A DNA stretch of 63,551 nucleotides from Candidatus Fermentithermobacillaceae bacterium. GTDB taxonomy: Bacteria > Bacillota > Sulfobacillia > Fermentithermobacillales > Fermentithermobacillaceae. Under the pieces are notes generated by a model that ran no database searches, had not been told where the DNA came from, and saw only the letters and a list, made by a program, of their open reading frames with translations. Every line of letters begins with the position of its first letter. Positions within the stretch are counted from its first letter, which is position 1. Made by a program: the position numbers and the translations under genes. Below are positions 34,711 to 43,489 of this stretch, one piece after another. Location: the NCBI GenBank assembly GCA_012840345.1, contig DULO01000072.1, positions 1 through 63,551 of the forward strand. Direction: 5' to 3'.

Positions 34711-34914
34711 CTACGGTTTGACTGTCAACGCAGGGATAGAAACACTAAAGGCGACCTCTCTCTCGATGCACAGCACCGTTCCCCCGCACTTGGGGCATAT
34801 AAGAGAACTGTCGCCTTGAGTTTCTATTTCCTCACCATCAGGGAAGGACATCAAGCCCTGAACGCCGCACGAAAGACAGATGTACTCTACGCTTCTGGGC
34901 GGCCTCTCCACCAT
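34711..34914 (-). CDS. Small zinc-ribbon protein of unknown function
   Basis: This 67-residue protein has two CxxC knuckles, CLSCG near residue 13 and CPKCGG near residue 40, spaced as in a zinc ribbon. I do not recognise a specific family. It is the last gene of the operon that starts with methylmalonyl-CoA mutase. Its ribosome-binding site AGGGGGC lies inside a small inverted repeat (TAGAG...CTCTA), which might limit translation. Confidence 0.6.
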   Translation of the reverse strand: MVERPPRSVEYICLSCGVQGLMSFPDGEEIETQGDSSLICPKCGGTVLCIEREVAFSVSIPALTVKP

Positions 34915-34983
34915 TTAGAGCCCCCTCTATCGTATTTTCCTAAACCACCCGTCCTCTCAACCCAAGATATTCTGCCGTACTAC

Positions 34984-35844
34984 CTAGTTTCCTTTATTGT
35001 CCCTTAAGAAGAATCTCCCAAGTAAGGAGACAGCGTTATCCCTGACTACTTTCTGGATATCGTCCTTGTCCAAACCCGACTTCTCCATATCCCTTAAATA
35101 TCTTGCGCAACTTAAGAGAGGATAATCGCTGCCCAACAGGATCTTATCCAAAGCGCCGGCGGACTTCAGCCAAGAATACACTTCAGGCTTGTACAAGAGG
35201 GGTTGCGCCGCCGTATCGTAGTAGACATCTTCCAGCGCCCGCACTTCCGGCATAGCCCAATAGAAGGGCAGCCCTCCTCCGAAGTGGGCAAAGATCACCG
35301 TTAAGCCGGGGTTGTCTTTGGCGAACCGGTAGGCGTGCCCGGGACCCACGTCTCCTTTTCCCGGGTAATCGTGGCCCACTTGCTCGTTGACGTGTATCAG
35401 GAGTGGCAATCCCGCTTCTTTGCACAGCCCAGCCAGCGCCTTGGCGTCCTTCCCATCAAGGGAAAACCCGTGGCCGGCGGGGAAAATCTCTCCGAAACCA
35501 CAGATCCCGCCCGCAACGCACCGCTCGGCTTCCTCCAGATACCCCTTTCCCTTGGGACAAAGCACCCCAAAAGGAATGAACCTGTCCGGGTGCTCCCGGG
35601 ACAAGGACATTACGTAATCGTTTTGCGCGCGGTTGAAGCCTTGATCTTCCGAAGAAAACCCGAATATCACGGCCTGCCCGATATCTGACGCGTCCATTTC
35701 TCTTAAGAGGTCTTCGCCCGAACAAAACCTGGCTCCTTTGGTCGTGACCAAAGCGCCAAAATGGTTGTCCACAGAAGCGAACCGGGGGAGGTCCTTTAGG
35801 ACCTCCTCCGGCATCACATGGCAATGGCAATCGATTATCCGCAT
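34984..35844 (-). CDS. Amidohydrolase-2 family metal-dependent hydrolase
   Basis: This 286-residue TIM-barrel hydrolase begins MRIIDCHCHVMP, the HxH metal site. It has LLIHVNEQVGH, IFAHFGGG and a late LGSDYPLLSC, placing it with the amidohydrolase-2 (decarboxylase-like) group. The substrate is unknown. It starts directly after the epimerase stop and probably belongs to the same transcript. The link to methylmalonyl metabolism may be only positional. Confidence 0.8.
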   Translation of the reverse strand: MRIIDCHCHVMPEEVLKDLPRFASVDNHFGALVTTKGARFCSGEDLLREMDASDIGQAVIFGFSSEDQGFNRAQNDYVMSLSREHPDRFIPFGVLCPKGKGYLEEAERCVAGGICGFGEIFPAGHGFSLDGKDAKALAGLCKEAGLPLLIHVNEQVGHDYPGKGDVGPGHAYRFAKDNPGLTVIFAHFGGGLPFYWAMPEVRALEDVYYDTAAQPLLYKPEVYSWLKSAGALDKILLGSDYPLLSCARYLRDMEKSGLDKDDIQKVVRDNAVSLLGRFFLRDNKGN

Positions 35845-36255
35845 TTAGTGGTTGGGATCCTCCTGAACCAGCTCAAACAGCACCCCAAAGGTGCTCTTGG
35901 GATGCACGAATCCGACTTTGGTGCCGTGGGCGCCCTCCCTCGGCTCCTTGTCAATGAGGCGTACCCCGTTGGCTTCCGCGTCTTTAAGGGCTTGGCTTAT
36001 TTCACCGGTTTCAAGGGCTATGTGGTGAAGCCCTTCTCCCCTCGACGCGAGGAACTTGGCGACAGGGCTGTCTTCGCTCGTGGGTTCTAGGAGTTCTAAC
36101 CGTGTATCCCCTACCGGCACAAAGGCGACGCGCACCTTTTGGGAAGGCACTTCCTCGACCTTTGTGACTTCCAGGCCAAACGCGTCCTTGAGAGTCTTGG
36201 CTGCCTGCTCCAGGCTGTTGACCGCGATCCCAAGGTGGTTAACTTTGGTGATCAT
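35845..36255 (-). CDS. Methylmalonyl-CoA epimerase
   Basis: This 136-residue VOC-fold enzyme interconverts (R)- and (S)-methylmalonyl-CoA. It begins MITKVNHLGIAVNSLE, with metal ligands in HLGIAV, LELLEP, GEGLHHIALE and VLFELVQ. The ATG at 36255 follows a strong AAGGAGGGG; the longer open frame upstream is not needed. It lies 31 bases downstream of the mutase subunit gene and is co-transcribed with it. Confidence 0.92.
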   Translation of the reverse strand: MITKVNHLGIAVNSLEQAAKTLKDAFGLEVTKVEEVPSQKVRVAFVPVGDTRLELLEPTSEDSPVAKFLASRGEGLHHIALETGEISQALKDAEANGVRLIDKEPREGAHGTKVGFVHPKSTFGVLFELVQEDPNH

Positions 36256-36286
36256 CCTAACCCCTCCTTGATAAAGAAGCGGAAAT

Positions 36287-37957
36287 CTAGACCCACGAAC
36301 CTGGACGGTACACGCCAAACACTTCCCGTAGGACACCGCAGATTTCCCCGATGGTGGCGTAGGCCTTCACGGCCTCAAACACCCTAGGCACGAGGTTGTC
36401 GTTTCCCCTGGCGGCGGTCTCTATATCTTTCAGAGCGGACGCGACCGCCCTGCCGTCCCGCCTCCTCTTGAGGTCCTGTAGCCGCTTAACCTGAGCTTCG
36501 GCTATGGCGGGGTTCACCTTGAGCAGGCCCTTCGGAGGCTCTTCCTGGATTTCCAGGCAGTTCACCCCGACGACCATCTTCTCCTTGGACTCTACGGCCT
36601 TCTGGTGGCGGTAAGCGCTGTCCTGGATTTCCCGCTGCATGTATCCTTTCTCGATAGCGCTGACCGCGCCGCCCATATCGTCAATCTTGCGGATGTATTC
36701 CATGGCTTTGGCTTCGATCTCGTCGGTTAGCCTCTCCACGAAGTAGCTGCCCGCCATGGGGTCTATGGTATCCGCCACTCCGGACTCAAAGGCGATGATC
36801 TGCTGGGTGCGCAAAGCGATCCTCACAGAGTCTTCCGTGGGAAGGGCAAGCGCCTCGTCTCTGGAGTTGGTATGCAAGGACTGGGTACCGCCCAGAACGG
36901 CGGCGAGCGCCTCAAGGGTCGTGCGAATTATGTTGTTGTCGGGCTGCTGGGCCGTGAGGGAAGAACCGGCGGTCTGGGTATGGAACCTGAGCATCCACGA
37001 CTTGGGGTTCTTGGCCCCAAACCTTTCCTTCATTATGCGCGCCCACAGCCTGCGGGCCGCCCTGAACTTTGCGATCTCTTCAAAGAAGTTCATGTGGCTG
37101 TTGAAGAAGAATGAAAGCCTGCCCGCGAAAGCGTCAACGTCCAGGCCTTTATCGATTGCCGCCTGCACGTAAGCGATCCCGTTGGCTAGGGTGAAGGCTA
37201 CTTCCTGTACGGCGGTAGCGCCCGCCTCCCTAATGTGGTAGCCGCTTATGGAGATCGTGTTCCAGTCAGGTATCACTTTCGAGCAGTACTCGAAGATATC
37301 CGTGACCAGCCGCATGGAGGGGCCGGGCGGGAATATGTAGGTCCCCCTGGCCACGTACTCTTTCAAGATGTCGTTTTGGATAGTGCCCTGAAGCTTGTTG
37401 GAGGGAACGCCCTGCTTTTCGCCTAGCGCCTGGTACATCGTCAAGAGCACCGCGGCGGGAGCGTTAATGGTCATAGATGTCGATACCTTGTCCAGGGGAA
37501 TTCCGCTGAACACGGTCTCAATGTCTTCCAGTGAGTCAATGGCGACCCCAACCCTGCCGACTTCGCCTTCCGCCATGGGATGGTCCGAATCGTAACCGAC
37601 TTGCGTGGGAAGGTCGAAGGCCGTTGACAACCCGGTCTGACCTTGCTCCAAGAGGAAACGGAACCTCTCGTTGGTCTCTTTGGCGTCCCCGAAACCCGCG
37701 TACTGGCGCATCGTCCACAACCTGCCGCGGTACATGGTAGGCTGAACCCCGCGGGTGTAGGGGTACTCGCCCGGAAACCCCAATTTCTCAAGGTAATCCC
37801 AATCTCCTAGGTCTGTGGGGGTATACGCGCGGTCGACGGAGATGCCCGAGTCTGTCGAAAACTCCTTCTTGCGCTCAGGGAAGCGGGAGACAACCTTGGC
37901 AACCGTACCTTGCTCCCACTTCTCTTTGGCAGCTCTTATTTCTTCGTCACGAGCCAC
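36287..37957 (-). CDS. mcmA: Methylmalonyl-CoA mutase, catalytic (large) subunit
   Basis: The enzyme interconverts succinyl-CoA and (R)-methylmalonyl-CoA with adenosylcobalamin. From the GTG at 37957 it has 556 residues. It contains the substrate-binding [36 protein letters not shown] and [20 protein letters not shown]. The TMY tyrosine and the Arg of VARGTY favour methylmalonyl- over isobutyryl-CoA. The C-terminal B12-binding domain is absent, so a separate small subunit encoded elsewhere is needed. The GTG is chosen because GAGAGGGGGC precedes it; a longer frame from 38008 would run through the terminator after korC. Confidence 0.92.
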   Translation of the reverse strand: MARDEEIRAAKEKWEQGTVAKVVSRFPERKKEFSTDSGISVDRAYTPTDLGDWDYLEKLGFPGEYPYTRGVQPTMYRGRLWTMRQYAGFGDAKETNERFRFLLEQGQTGLSTAFDLPTQVGYDSDHPMAEGEVGRVGVAIDSLEDIETVFSGIPLDKVSTSMTINAPAAVLLTMYQALGEKQGVPSNKLQGTIQNDILKEYVARGTYIFPPGPSMRLVTDIFEYCSKVIPDWNTISISGYHIREAGATAVQEVAFTLANGIAYVQAAIDKGLDVDAFAGRLSFFFNSHMNFFEEIAKFRAARRLWARIMKERFGAKNPKSWMLRFHTQTAGSSLTAQQPDNNIIRTTLEALAAVLGGTQSLHTNSRDEALALPTEDSVRIALRTQQIIAFESGVADTIDPMAGSYFVERLTDEIEAKAMEYIRKIDDMGGAVSAIEKGYMQREIQDSAYRHQKAVESKEKMVVGVNCLEIQEEPPKGLLKVNPAIAEAQVKRLQDLKRRRDGRAVASALKDIETAARGNDNLVPRVFEAVKAYATIGEICGVLREVFGVYRPGSWV

Positions 37958-37974
37958 TATTAGAAGCCCCCTCT

Positions 37975-37999
37975 CAAAAAAGGGGCGGACTTCCGCCCC
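37975..37999 (-). terminator. Intrinsic terminator between korC and mcmA
   Basis: GGGGCGGAA and TCCGCCCC pair as a strong GC-rich hairpin with almost no loop, followed on the minus strand by seven T residues. It ends the gntR-kor transcript just 17 bases before the mutase start. Confidence 0.85.
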
Positions 38000-38021
38000 A
38001 TCACGCATGCTCTTAACTAAG

Positions 38022-38558
38022 CTACGGTACCTGCTTGGCCGCCTCCAAACCCGCTTGGAAAGCCTTCTTGTTCAGCTCTTCGGTCCCCTTAGGTATTCTC
38101 TTAAGGAGCGACTTCATCACGGCTTCTTCTGGGACCAGCCGGGATAGGCCGGTAAGCAGGCCCAGCGCGACGATGTTCGCAACTATCTCTCTCCCGAGTT
38201 CCCTCGCTTTGGCGGATATCGGGTACTTGACTACCCGGGCGTCCACTTCAGGGACCGAGCCTACGTAAGTTGAGTCTACTATGACAGTGCCGCCCTTGGC
38301 GACGGTCGGCACAAACTTGTCGCAAGCCTCCTGAGCCATTACCACTACAAAGTGGGGGTGGTCCACTTCGGGATAGTCGATGTCCTCATCGGCTATGATC
38401 ACGTCAGCCTTGGAAGAACCGCCCCGGGACTCCGGCCCGTAAGACTGGGTCTGGATCGCGTTCAGATCGGTATACTCGGCGGCGGCCCCGGCGAATATGA
38501 TGGCGGCCGTCATGAGCCCCTGGCCGCCTTCCCCGGCAAGCCTAAGCTCGGTACGCAT
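38022..38558 (-). CDS. korC: 2-oxoacid:ferredoxin oxidoreductase, gamma subunit
   Basis: The 178-residue gamma subunit begins [14 protein letters not shown], the standard motif of this subunit, and has [17 protein letters not shown]. In Kor/Vor enzymes it helps shape the CoA site and completes the heterotetramer. It follows korB with a one-base overlap and ends the kor transcript. Confidence 0.92.
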   Translation of the reverse strand: MRTELRLAGEGGQGLMTAAIIFAGAAAEYTDLNAIQTQSYGPESRGGSSKADVIIADEDIDYPEVDHPHFVVVMAQEACDKFVPTVAKGGTVIVDSTYVGSVPEVDARVVKYPISAKARELGREIVANIVALGLLTGLSRLVPEEAVMKSLLKRIPKGTEELNKKAFQAGLEAAKQVP

Positions 38559-39385
38559 CAGGCCTCGCTCCTTTCCCTTGCCCTGGCAATCAACTCGGAG
38601 TAAACCCGGCTGAACTCAGGGGCGTGTTCCACCTTCTTGAGTACGCCGATTGGGAACTTCCCGGCCTTCTCGTCATCGGTGAGTTTTTCCCACTGAGACA
38701 CTCCCACCGCGTGGTCCCTGTACCAGTACAGCATGTCCAGCGGCGCGCGCAGCTTGTTCCTTCTGCCGTAGTAAGTCGGGCATTGGGACAAGGCTTCGAC
38801 GAAGCTGAACCCTTCGTGCTTGATCGCCTCTTTGATGATGTTGGTAAGAGGCCTCGCGTGGTAAGTGGTTCCCCGGGCGACAAAGGTCCCGCCCGCTCCC
38901 GCTACCAAGGTGCACAGGTCGAAGCTGGGCTCCACCATGCCGTAAGGGGCGGTCGAAGCGAAGCTCCCTCCGGGCGTAACCGGTGAGTATTGGCCCGAAG
39001 TCATGCCGTAGATGGTGTTATTGAAGCAGATAACGGTAAGGTCTATGTTTCGCCTCGCGGCGTGTATCAGGTGGTTTCCGCCGATGGCCGCGGCGTCTCC
39101 GTCTCCCGTCACCACGATCACCCTAAGCTCAGGGTTGGCCATCTTGATGCCTGTGGCGAAAGGAATGGCCCTGCCGTGGGTCGTGTGAAGCGTATCAAAG
39201 TGGAGATACCCGGGAGCCCTGGACGAGCACCCGATGCCTGAGACAACCACGGTCTTCTCCGTGTCCAACTGCAGTTCGTCCACGGCCCTCAAAATGGCCT
39301 GGGTCACGATCCCGTGGCCGCAGCCCGCGCACCAGATGTGAGGCAGTTTTCCGGCTCTTAGGTACTTCTCGAGAGGATGGGCCAC
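38558..39385 (-). CDS. korB: 2-oxoacid:ferredoxin oxidoreductase, beta subunit (TPP-binding)
   Basis: This 275-residue subunit binds thiamine diphosphate: WCAGCGHGIV, GIGCSSR, then the TPP/Mg motif VVTGDGDAAAIGGNHLIHAARRN and NNTIYGMTSGQ. It decarboxylates the 2-oxoacid and passes electrons to the iron-sulfur subunit. 2-Oxoglutarate is the likely substrate given the mutase next door, but this cannot be proven from sequence. It directly follows korA. Confidence 0.93.
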   Translation of the reverse strand: MAHPLEKYLRAGKLPHIWCAGCGHGIVTQAILRAVDELQLDTEKTVVVSGIGCSSRAPGYLHFDTLHTTHGRAIPFATGIKMANPELRVIVVTGDGDAAAIGGNHLIHAARRNIDLTVICFNNTIYGMTSGQYSPVTPGGSFASTAPYGMVEPSFDLCTLVAGAGGTFVARGTTYHARPLTNIIKEAIKHEGFSFVEALSQCPTYYGRRNKLRAPLDMLYWYRDHAVGVSQWEKLTDDEKAGKFPIGVLKKVEHAPEFSRVYSELIARARERSEA

Positions 39386-40534
39386 CTACATCGCCCCCTT
39401 TATGGCTTCCAAAATGTCCTTGGGCTCAATAAACTGGCCCGCTACCTTGTTCAGCGGGATTACCGGGCACGCGTCGCCGATAACTCTCTTAACCGGCAGT
39501 ACGTACTGCCCCATATTCATCTCGGGGACGATTACCGCTTTGAGGCCCATTTCCCGCAGCTTGGCTACCCGCGTCTCCGGGAACGGCCACAGCGTGATGA
39601 CGCGCAAGAGGCCGGCCTTTATCCCTTCGGCCCTGGCGTCTCTGACCGCTTTCTTGGCGGAACGGGCTGTCCCGCCGTAGGCCACCACGACTACCTCGGC
39701 GTCTTCCATAGAGATCTCTTCGAACCTGGCCAACTCGTCTCTGCGGCTGGCGATCTTTTGTACTATCCTGAGGATCTGCCGTTCTCCAACCTTCGGGTTG
39801 TTGGTGGGCGAACCGTCCTCTCCGTGTGTTAGCCCCGTCACGTGGAAACGGTACCCCTCACCGAAAGCCGCCAAGGGCGGGACATCGGTAAGCCTCCCCT
39901 GTCCCGGTCCGTAGGGCTTGTAGAGTTCTTTGGGGCATGAGGGTTTATCCCTGTCCACCACCGGCAGTTTTCCGGCGGCGTCAAGCGTTACCTTTTCCCG
40001 CAAGTGGCCAACTATCTCGTCCATCAGAAGGACCACCGGCGTCCTGAGCTCTTCGGCTATGTTGAAGGCGGTAATGGTGAGCGTGTACGCCTCCATGACC
40101 GACGAGGGGCTCAAGACAACTATCTCATGGTCCCCATGGGTGCCCCATCTCGCCTGCATGACATCTCCTTGAGCCGGAGACGTGGGCATGCCGGTTGACG
40201 GGCCGACGCGCTGCACGTCCACTACCACGCAAGGAATCTCGGCCTGCGCCGCGAAGCCCAGGTTTTCCTGCTTCAGCGAAAACCCGGGACCGCTGGTGGC
40301 GGTCATAGCTTTCGCCCCTGCGAGGGACGCTCCGCATACCGCCGCCATGCTGGCGATCTCGTCTTCCATTTGAAGGAACGTGCCTCCAACTTGGGGAAGC
40401 CTCAAGGAACAGATCTCCGCGATTTCGGTTGAAGGCGTTATCGGGTAGCCCGCGAAGAACCTAAGCCCCGCGGCGAGAGCTCCCTCAACGCACGCCTCGT
40501 TGCCTTGCAGGAGTCTAGGTCCCGTCTCGTTCAT
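39386..40534 (-). CDS. korA: 2-oxoacid:ferredoxin oxidoreductase, alpha subunit
   Basis: The 382-residue alpha subunit has the pyrimidine-binding domain with GNEACVEGALAAGLRFFAGYPITPSTEIAE and TATSGPGFSLKQENLGFA. A domain II follows with VVVAYGGTARSAKKAV. It is normal in length for KorA. The ATG follows GGAGAG and overlaps the korD stop by 4 bases. Confidence 0.93.
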   Translation of the reverse strand: MNETGPRLLQGNEACVEGALAAGLRFFAGYPITPSTEIAEICSLRLPQVGGTFLQMEDEIASMAAVCGASLAGAKAMTATSGPGFSLKQENLGFAAQAEIPCVVVDVQRVGPSTGMPTSPAQGDVMQARWGTHGDHEIVVLSPSSVMEAYTLTITAFNIAEELRTPVVLLMDEIVGHLREKVTLDAAGKLPVVDRDKPSCPKELYKPYGPGQGRLTDVPPLAAFGEGYRFHVTGLTHGEDGSPTNNPKVGERQILRIVQKIASRRDELARFEEISMEDAEVVVVAYGGTARSAKKAVRDARAEGIKAGLLRVITLWPFPETRVAKLREMGLKAVIVPEMNMGQYVLPVKRVIGDACPVIPLNKVAGQFIEPKDILEAIKGAM

Positions 40535-40737
40535 TTGCTATCTCTCCTCTTGACGGCGATGGCAAAGTCGGGGCAGTGCATTTCGCATAGTAAGCAGCCT
40601 ATACACAGGCTTTCGTTCAAGACCTTGGGGGCTCCCATCTCTTCGCCCAAGACCTTCTTCGGACAGAACGCCACGCACAACCCGCACTTTTTGCACCACT
40701 TCGAGTTAATCGCCACTTCCCAAGACGCTTCTGCCAC
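40531..40737 (-). CDS. korD: 2-oxoacid:ferredoxin oxidoreductase, delta (2x[4Fe-4S]) subunit
   Basis: This 68-residue ferredoxin-like subunit carries two CxxCxxCxxxC(P) motifs (C15, C18, C21, C25 and C45, C48, C51, C55). They bind two [4Fe-4S] clusters that relay electrons to ferredoxin. The GTG start has a strong AGGAGGGGG and lies 32 bases inside the end of the gntR gene, a translational-coupling arrangement. Confidence 0.93.
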   Translation of the reverse strand: MAEASWEVAINSKWCKKCGLCVAFCPKKVLGEEMGAPKVLNESLCIGCLLCEMHCPDFAIAVKRRDSK

Positions 40738-41734
40738 GCTCGACCCCCTCCTGCCTGTTCTTTCTTCGATGTTCCAGCACTGACGACCTCAAGAGGTTCA
40801 CGGAACCCGCGTCGGGTTTGTAGATGAACTCAATGACTTGAGTACCGCGCTTCACCATGGACGCGACTTCTTTGAACCTTCCCGGCGAGACGACCACGGC
40901 TTTCTTGTCCTTTAGACGCTGCCGTATCTTCTCAGGATCTTTGTCAGTGGTCACTTCCACATCTAATTCGGTGATGCCGGCCAACTCCATTGACTTCCTT
41001 ATCCTTTCGGCAAACCGCTCGGAAAGGCATACGAGAAGGACGTTGGTGCCGGCGGGAAGCCTTGCTATCCGGACGATCGAGTCTATGGTCGGGTCCAGGG
41101 CGATGCCCAAGATGTCGTTGTTCCTGTCCGGGAACAGCTCTCTGACCTCGTCCAAGTGGAAGAAGGTCGTCACGACCAGGTCGGCGTCGGCTATGCAAGC
41201 GCACGATTCCGGTTCGCCGGAAACCAAGTCGTCCGTGAGGACCGGAAGGACCCTTACCCCAGTACCCAACTCCAGTTCCTTGCTGAAGTAATCCAACTGC
41301 TCTCGGTTGCACTCGACGAAAGCGATGGAGATTTCGGCCAGGAGTTTCTGGCGTTCCTCAATCCGCCTTTCCGCCACGGTCAGAAACTCCTCAGGGCTCA
41401 CGCCAAGCGTAATGGCGTCCTCCAAACACGAATCGATCAGCCTGTACAGCCGTTCCCTCTTGTTCTCAAGCCTTAGGATGTCGTCGGCCTCGGCTACGAA
41501 AGTGCCCCTGCCTTGGCGGGAGGTGATAAGCCCTTCGGCCTCCAACTGGCGGTAGGCGAGGCTGACTGTGTTGCGGCTTACTCCCAGTTCGGCCGCGAGG
41601 GCGCGTTCGGTGGGGAGGCGCTGCCCCTTTGCCCAGTGACCTGAAGCTATGAGCGACTCGATCTTTCGCTTAACCTGAAGATAGATGGGAAGCCCGCCCC
41701 TTCGCTGCAGTTCAAATCCTTCGGTGTCTGCCAA
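40706..41734 (-). CDS. GntR-family regulator of the kor operon
   Basis: The ~342-residue regulator has an N-terminal GntR winged helix (PIYLQVKRKIESLIASGHWAKGQRLPTERALAAELGVSRNTVSLAYRQLEAEGLITSRQGRGTFV). A long C-terminal domain of ~240 residues follows that I cannot assign to a standard GntR class. It lacks the MocR aminotransferase pattern. Its reading frame overlaps korD, so it is the first gene of the kor transcript. The TTG at 41734 has AAGGGAG upstream; an open frame continues to 41767. Direct repeats flank its promoter. Confidence 0.85.
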   Translation of the reverse strand: MADTEGFELQRRGGLPIYLQVKRKIESLIASGHWAKGQRLPTERALAAELGVSRNTVSLAYRQLEAEGLITSRQGRGTFVAEADDILRLENKRERLYRLIDSCLEDAITLGVSPEEFLTVAERRIEERQKLLAEISIAFVECNREQLDYFSKELELGTGVRVLPVLTDDLVSGEPESCACIADADLVVTTFFHLDEVRELFPDRNNDILGIALDPTIDSIVRIARLPAGTNVLLVCLSERFAERIRKSMELAGITELDVEVTTDKDPEKIRQRLKDKKAVVVSPGRFKEVASMVKRGTQVIEFIYKPDAGSVNLLRSSVLEHRRKNRQEGVERGRSVLGSGD

Positions 41735-41776
41735 GCGGTCCACTCCCTTATGAGCCTTAGGCGGCAAAGACTCAAC

Positions 41777-41807
41777 ATTGGATCTTTCTTTTTACGCTAT
41801 TGGATCT
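41777..41807 (-). promoter_or_regulatory. Direct-repeat operator at the gntR-kor promoter
   Basis: On the minus strand AGATCCAAT occurs at 41799-41807 and again at 41777-41785, 22 bases apart (about two helical turns). One copy lies in the -35/-10 spacer and one lies just after the -10. It is a likely autoregulatory site for the GntR protein. Confidence 0.55.
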
Positions 41808-41817
41808 CCTTCTCCAA
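41789..41817 (-). promoter_or_regulatory. Probable gntR-korDABC promoter
   Basis: TTGGAG (41812-41817) and TAAAAA (41789-41794) are 17 bases apart on the minus strand, 55 bases upstream of the chosen start. Confidence 0.5.
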
Positions 41818-41872
41818 GCCGGGTATATTCTGCGAAAACTAAGAGAAATCCTTCCGCACGTGGGTTTTGGCC

Positions 41873-41903
41873 AAAAAAAGAATCCGGGCGCTATGCCCGG
41901 ATT
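41873..41903 (-). terminator. Intrinsic terminator after yajC
   Basis: AATCCGGGC and GCCCGGATT form a perfect 9-bp stem with a 5-base loop, followed by a C and a run of T residues on the minus strand. It ends the transcript that includes tgt and yajC. Confidence 0.88.
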
Positions 41904-41946
41904 GGACTGCTCTTAAGGTCCAAATAGGATTCGGACGGCAATGTCC

Positions 41947-42228
41947 TCAGTCCTTTAGGACCCTCCCTATTCCGGTCTTGAACACGTCAACTTCCACTTT
42001 TTCAGCGATACGGACCTTTACCGTGACGTCCTCCACTTTGGTGATGACGCCTGCGATCCCCCCGTATGTGACGATCTTGTCGCCCGGCTTAAGGGAACGA
42101 AGCATCTCGGCCCTCGCCCTCTGTTCCTTCTGTTGGGGCCGGATCATCAAGAAGTACATGATCCCTATCAGCAAAGCGAACCACAAGACTTGCCCCACTA
42201 TGGGGTTGGAAAAATCTATACCGGGCAA
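41947..42228 (-). CDS. yajC: Preprotein translocase accessory subunit YajC
   Basis: The 93-residue protein has one N-terminal membrane helix (about 10-30), then MIRPQQKEQRARAEMLRSLKPGDKIVTYGGIAGVITKV, the family signature. YajC associates with SecDF at the membrane. The TTG start follows a perfect AAGGAGGT. It lies downstream of tgt, the normal queA-tgt-yajC order; secD and secF do not follow. Confidence 0.93.
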   Translation of the reverse strand: MPGIDFSNPIVGQVLWFALLIGIMYFLMIRPQQKEQRARAEMLRSLKPGDKIVTYGGIAGVITKVEDVTVKVRIAEKVEVDVFKTGIGRVLKD

Positions 42229-42300
42229 CTTCGTGAACCTCCTTAGGGCTCCTTACCGTGTAAGCCTTAGCTGTTTCTCTAAGCTTCGACGCCTCTTATG

Positions 42301-43440
42301 TCATAACCTTTCTCCGTCAGCATCTTCTGCCATATCCACTGGATAGATTCTCCTGATTTCGTCTCTGTAACTCTGAACCGTCCCGTCTTTTATTGAGGAC
42401 GCCAGCTTTTGCATGAACCTCTGAAAGAACCTTAGGTTGTGTATGGTCACAAGAGTCCACGCCAAGCTCTCTCCCGCCACGAAGAGGTGGCGGATGTAGG
42501 ACCTTGAAAACCCCCGGCACGCGAGGCAGTCGCATCCTTCCTCAATGGGAGCGCTGTCGGACGCGTATTTGGCGTTCTTGAGGTTCAATGAGCCTTGGAA
42601 GGTAAAAGCCCTGCCGTGCCTGGCGTTTCTGCTCGGGAGAACGCAGTCGAACATGTCTACGCCCGCCAGGACCCCCTCCACCAGGTCGTAGGGATGGCCG
42701 ACCCCCATCAGGTAGCGGGGCTTGTCTTTGGGCAGGTACTCCGCGGTCAAGTCCAAGATCTCGTAGAACTCCTTCTTGGGCTCGCCCACGGCCAACCCTC
42801 CCACGGCGTACCCTGGGAAATCAAGTTCGGCCATATCCAGAGCGCACCGCTTTCTAAGACCGTGGTAGACGGACCCTTGGACTATCCCGAAAAGCGCCTG
42901 AATTTCGGGGATATCCATCGCCCTCGCCTGCTTCGCCCACAGGAGCGTGCGGCGTGCCGCCTCCATGGCCCCCTGCTCGGTCACCGGGTAAGGAGGACAC
43001 TGGTCGAAACACATTATGATGTCGGCCCCGAGGTCCACCTGGGCTTGGATAGACTCGAAAGGCCCAAACTTCACCAGGCTTCCGTCGATATGGGAACGGA
43101 ATACCGCCCCCTCGTCGGTCAAAGACACCATATGGCCCAAGCTCATGACTTGGAATCCCCCGCTGTCCGTGAGGAGGGAGCCCTGCCAGTTCATGAACTT
43201 GTGAAGCCCGCCCTGCTCTTTCACAACCCGCGGGCCGGGGCGCAGATAGAGGTGGTAGGCGTTGGAAAGCATCAACCTTGTGCCCGTATCCCATATGTCC
43301 CTGGGAAGCACCGACTTCAGCGTAGCTTGGGTTCCCACCGGCATGAACACCGGAGTCTCTATGACCCCGTGGGGAGTCCACATGCGGCCCAACCTGGCCG
43401 CTTTGTATTCATGGACGACTTCAAACCTTAAGAGAGACAA
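42301..43440 (-). CDS. tgt: tRNA-guanine transglycosylase
   Basis: Tgt exchanges guanine-34 for preQ1 in tRNAs with GUN anticodons. The 379-residue enzyme has the active-site segments TDSGGFQVMSL and GGLAVGEPK. The zinc site is CDCLAC...SRSYIRHLF...E, and catalytic Asp residues lie in SGGFQ and VDMFDCVLPSR. The start is a TTG. It lies 50 bases after queA in a queuosine gene group. Confidence 0.95.
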   Translation of the reverse strand: MSLLRFEVVHEYKAARLGRMWTPHGVIETPVFMPVGTQATLKSVLPRDIWDTGTRLMLSNAYHLYLRPGPRVVKEQGGLHKFMNWQGSLLTDSGGFQVMSLGHMVSLTDEGAVFRSHIDGSLVKFGPFESIQAQVDLGADIIMCFDQCPPYPVTEQGAMEAARRTLLWAKQARAMDIPEIQALFGIVQGSVYHGLRKRCALDMAELDFPGYAVGGLAVGEPKKEFYEILDLTAEYLPKDKPRYLMGVGHPYDLVEGVLAGVDMFDCVLPSRNARHGRAFTFQGSLNLKNAKYASDSAPIEEGCDCLACRGFSRSYIRHLFVAGESLAWTLVTIHNLRFFQRFMQKLASSIKDGTVQSYRDEIRRIYPVDMAEDADGERL

Positions 43441-43489
43441 TACCTAGAACCTCGCTTTCGTGCCTTCCCAGCGCGCCGCTCAGCCAAAC

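Noticed and set aside
37958-38008. Longer methylmalonyl-CoA mutase from the ATG at 38008
   Set aside because: The extra codons lie in a terminator hairpin, and the GTG at 37957 has a good ribosome-binding site.
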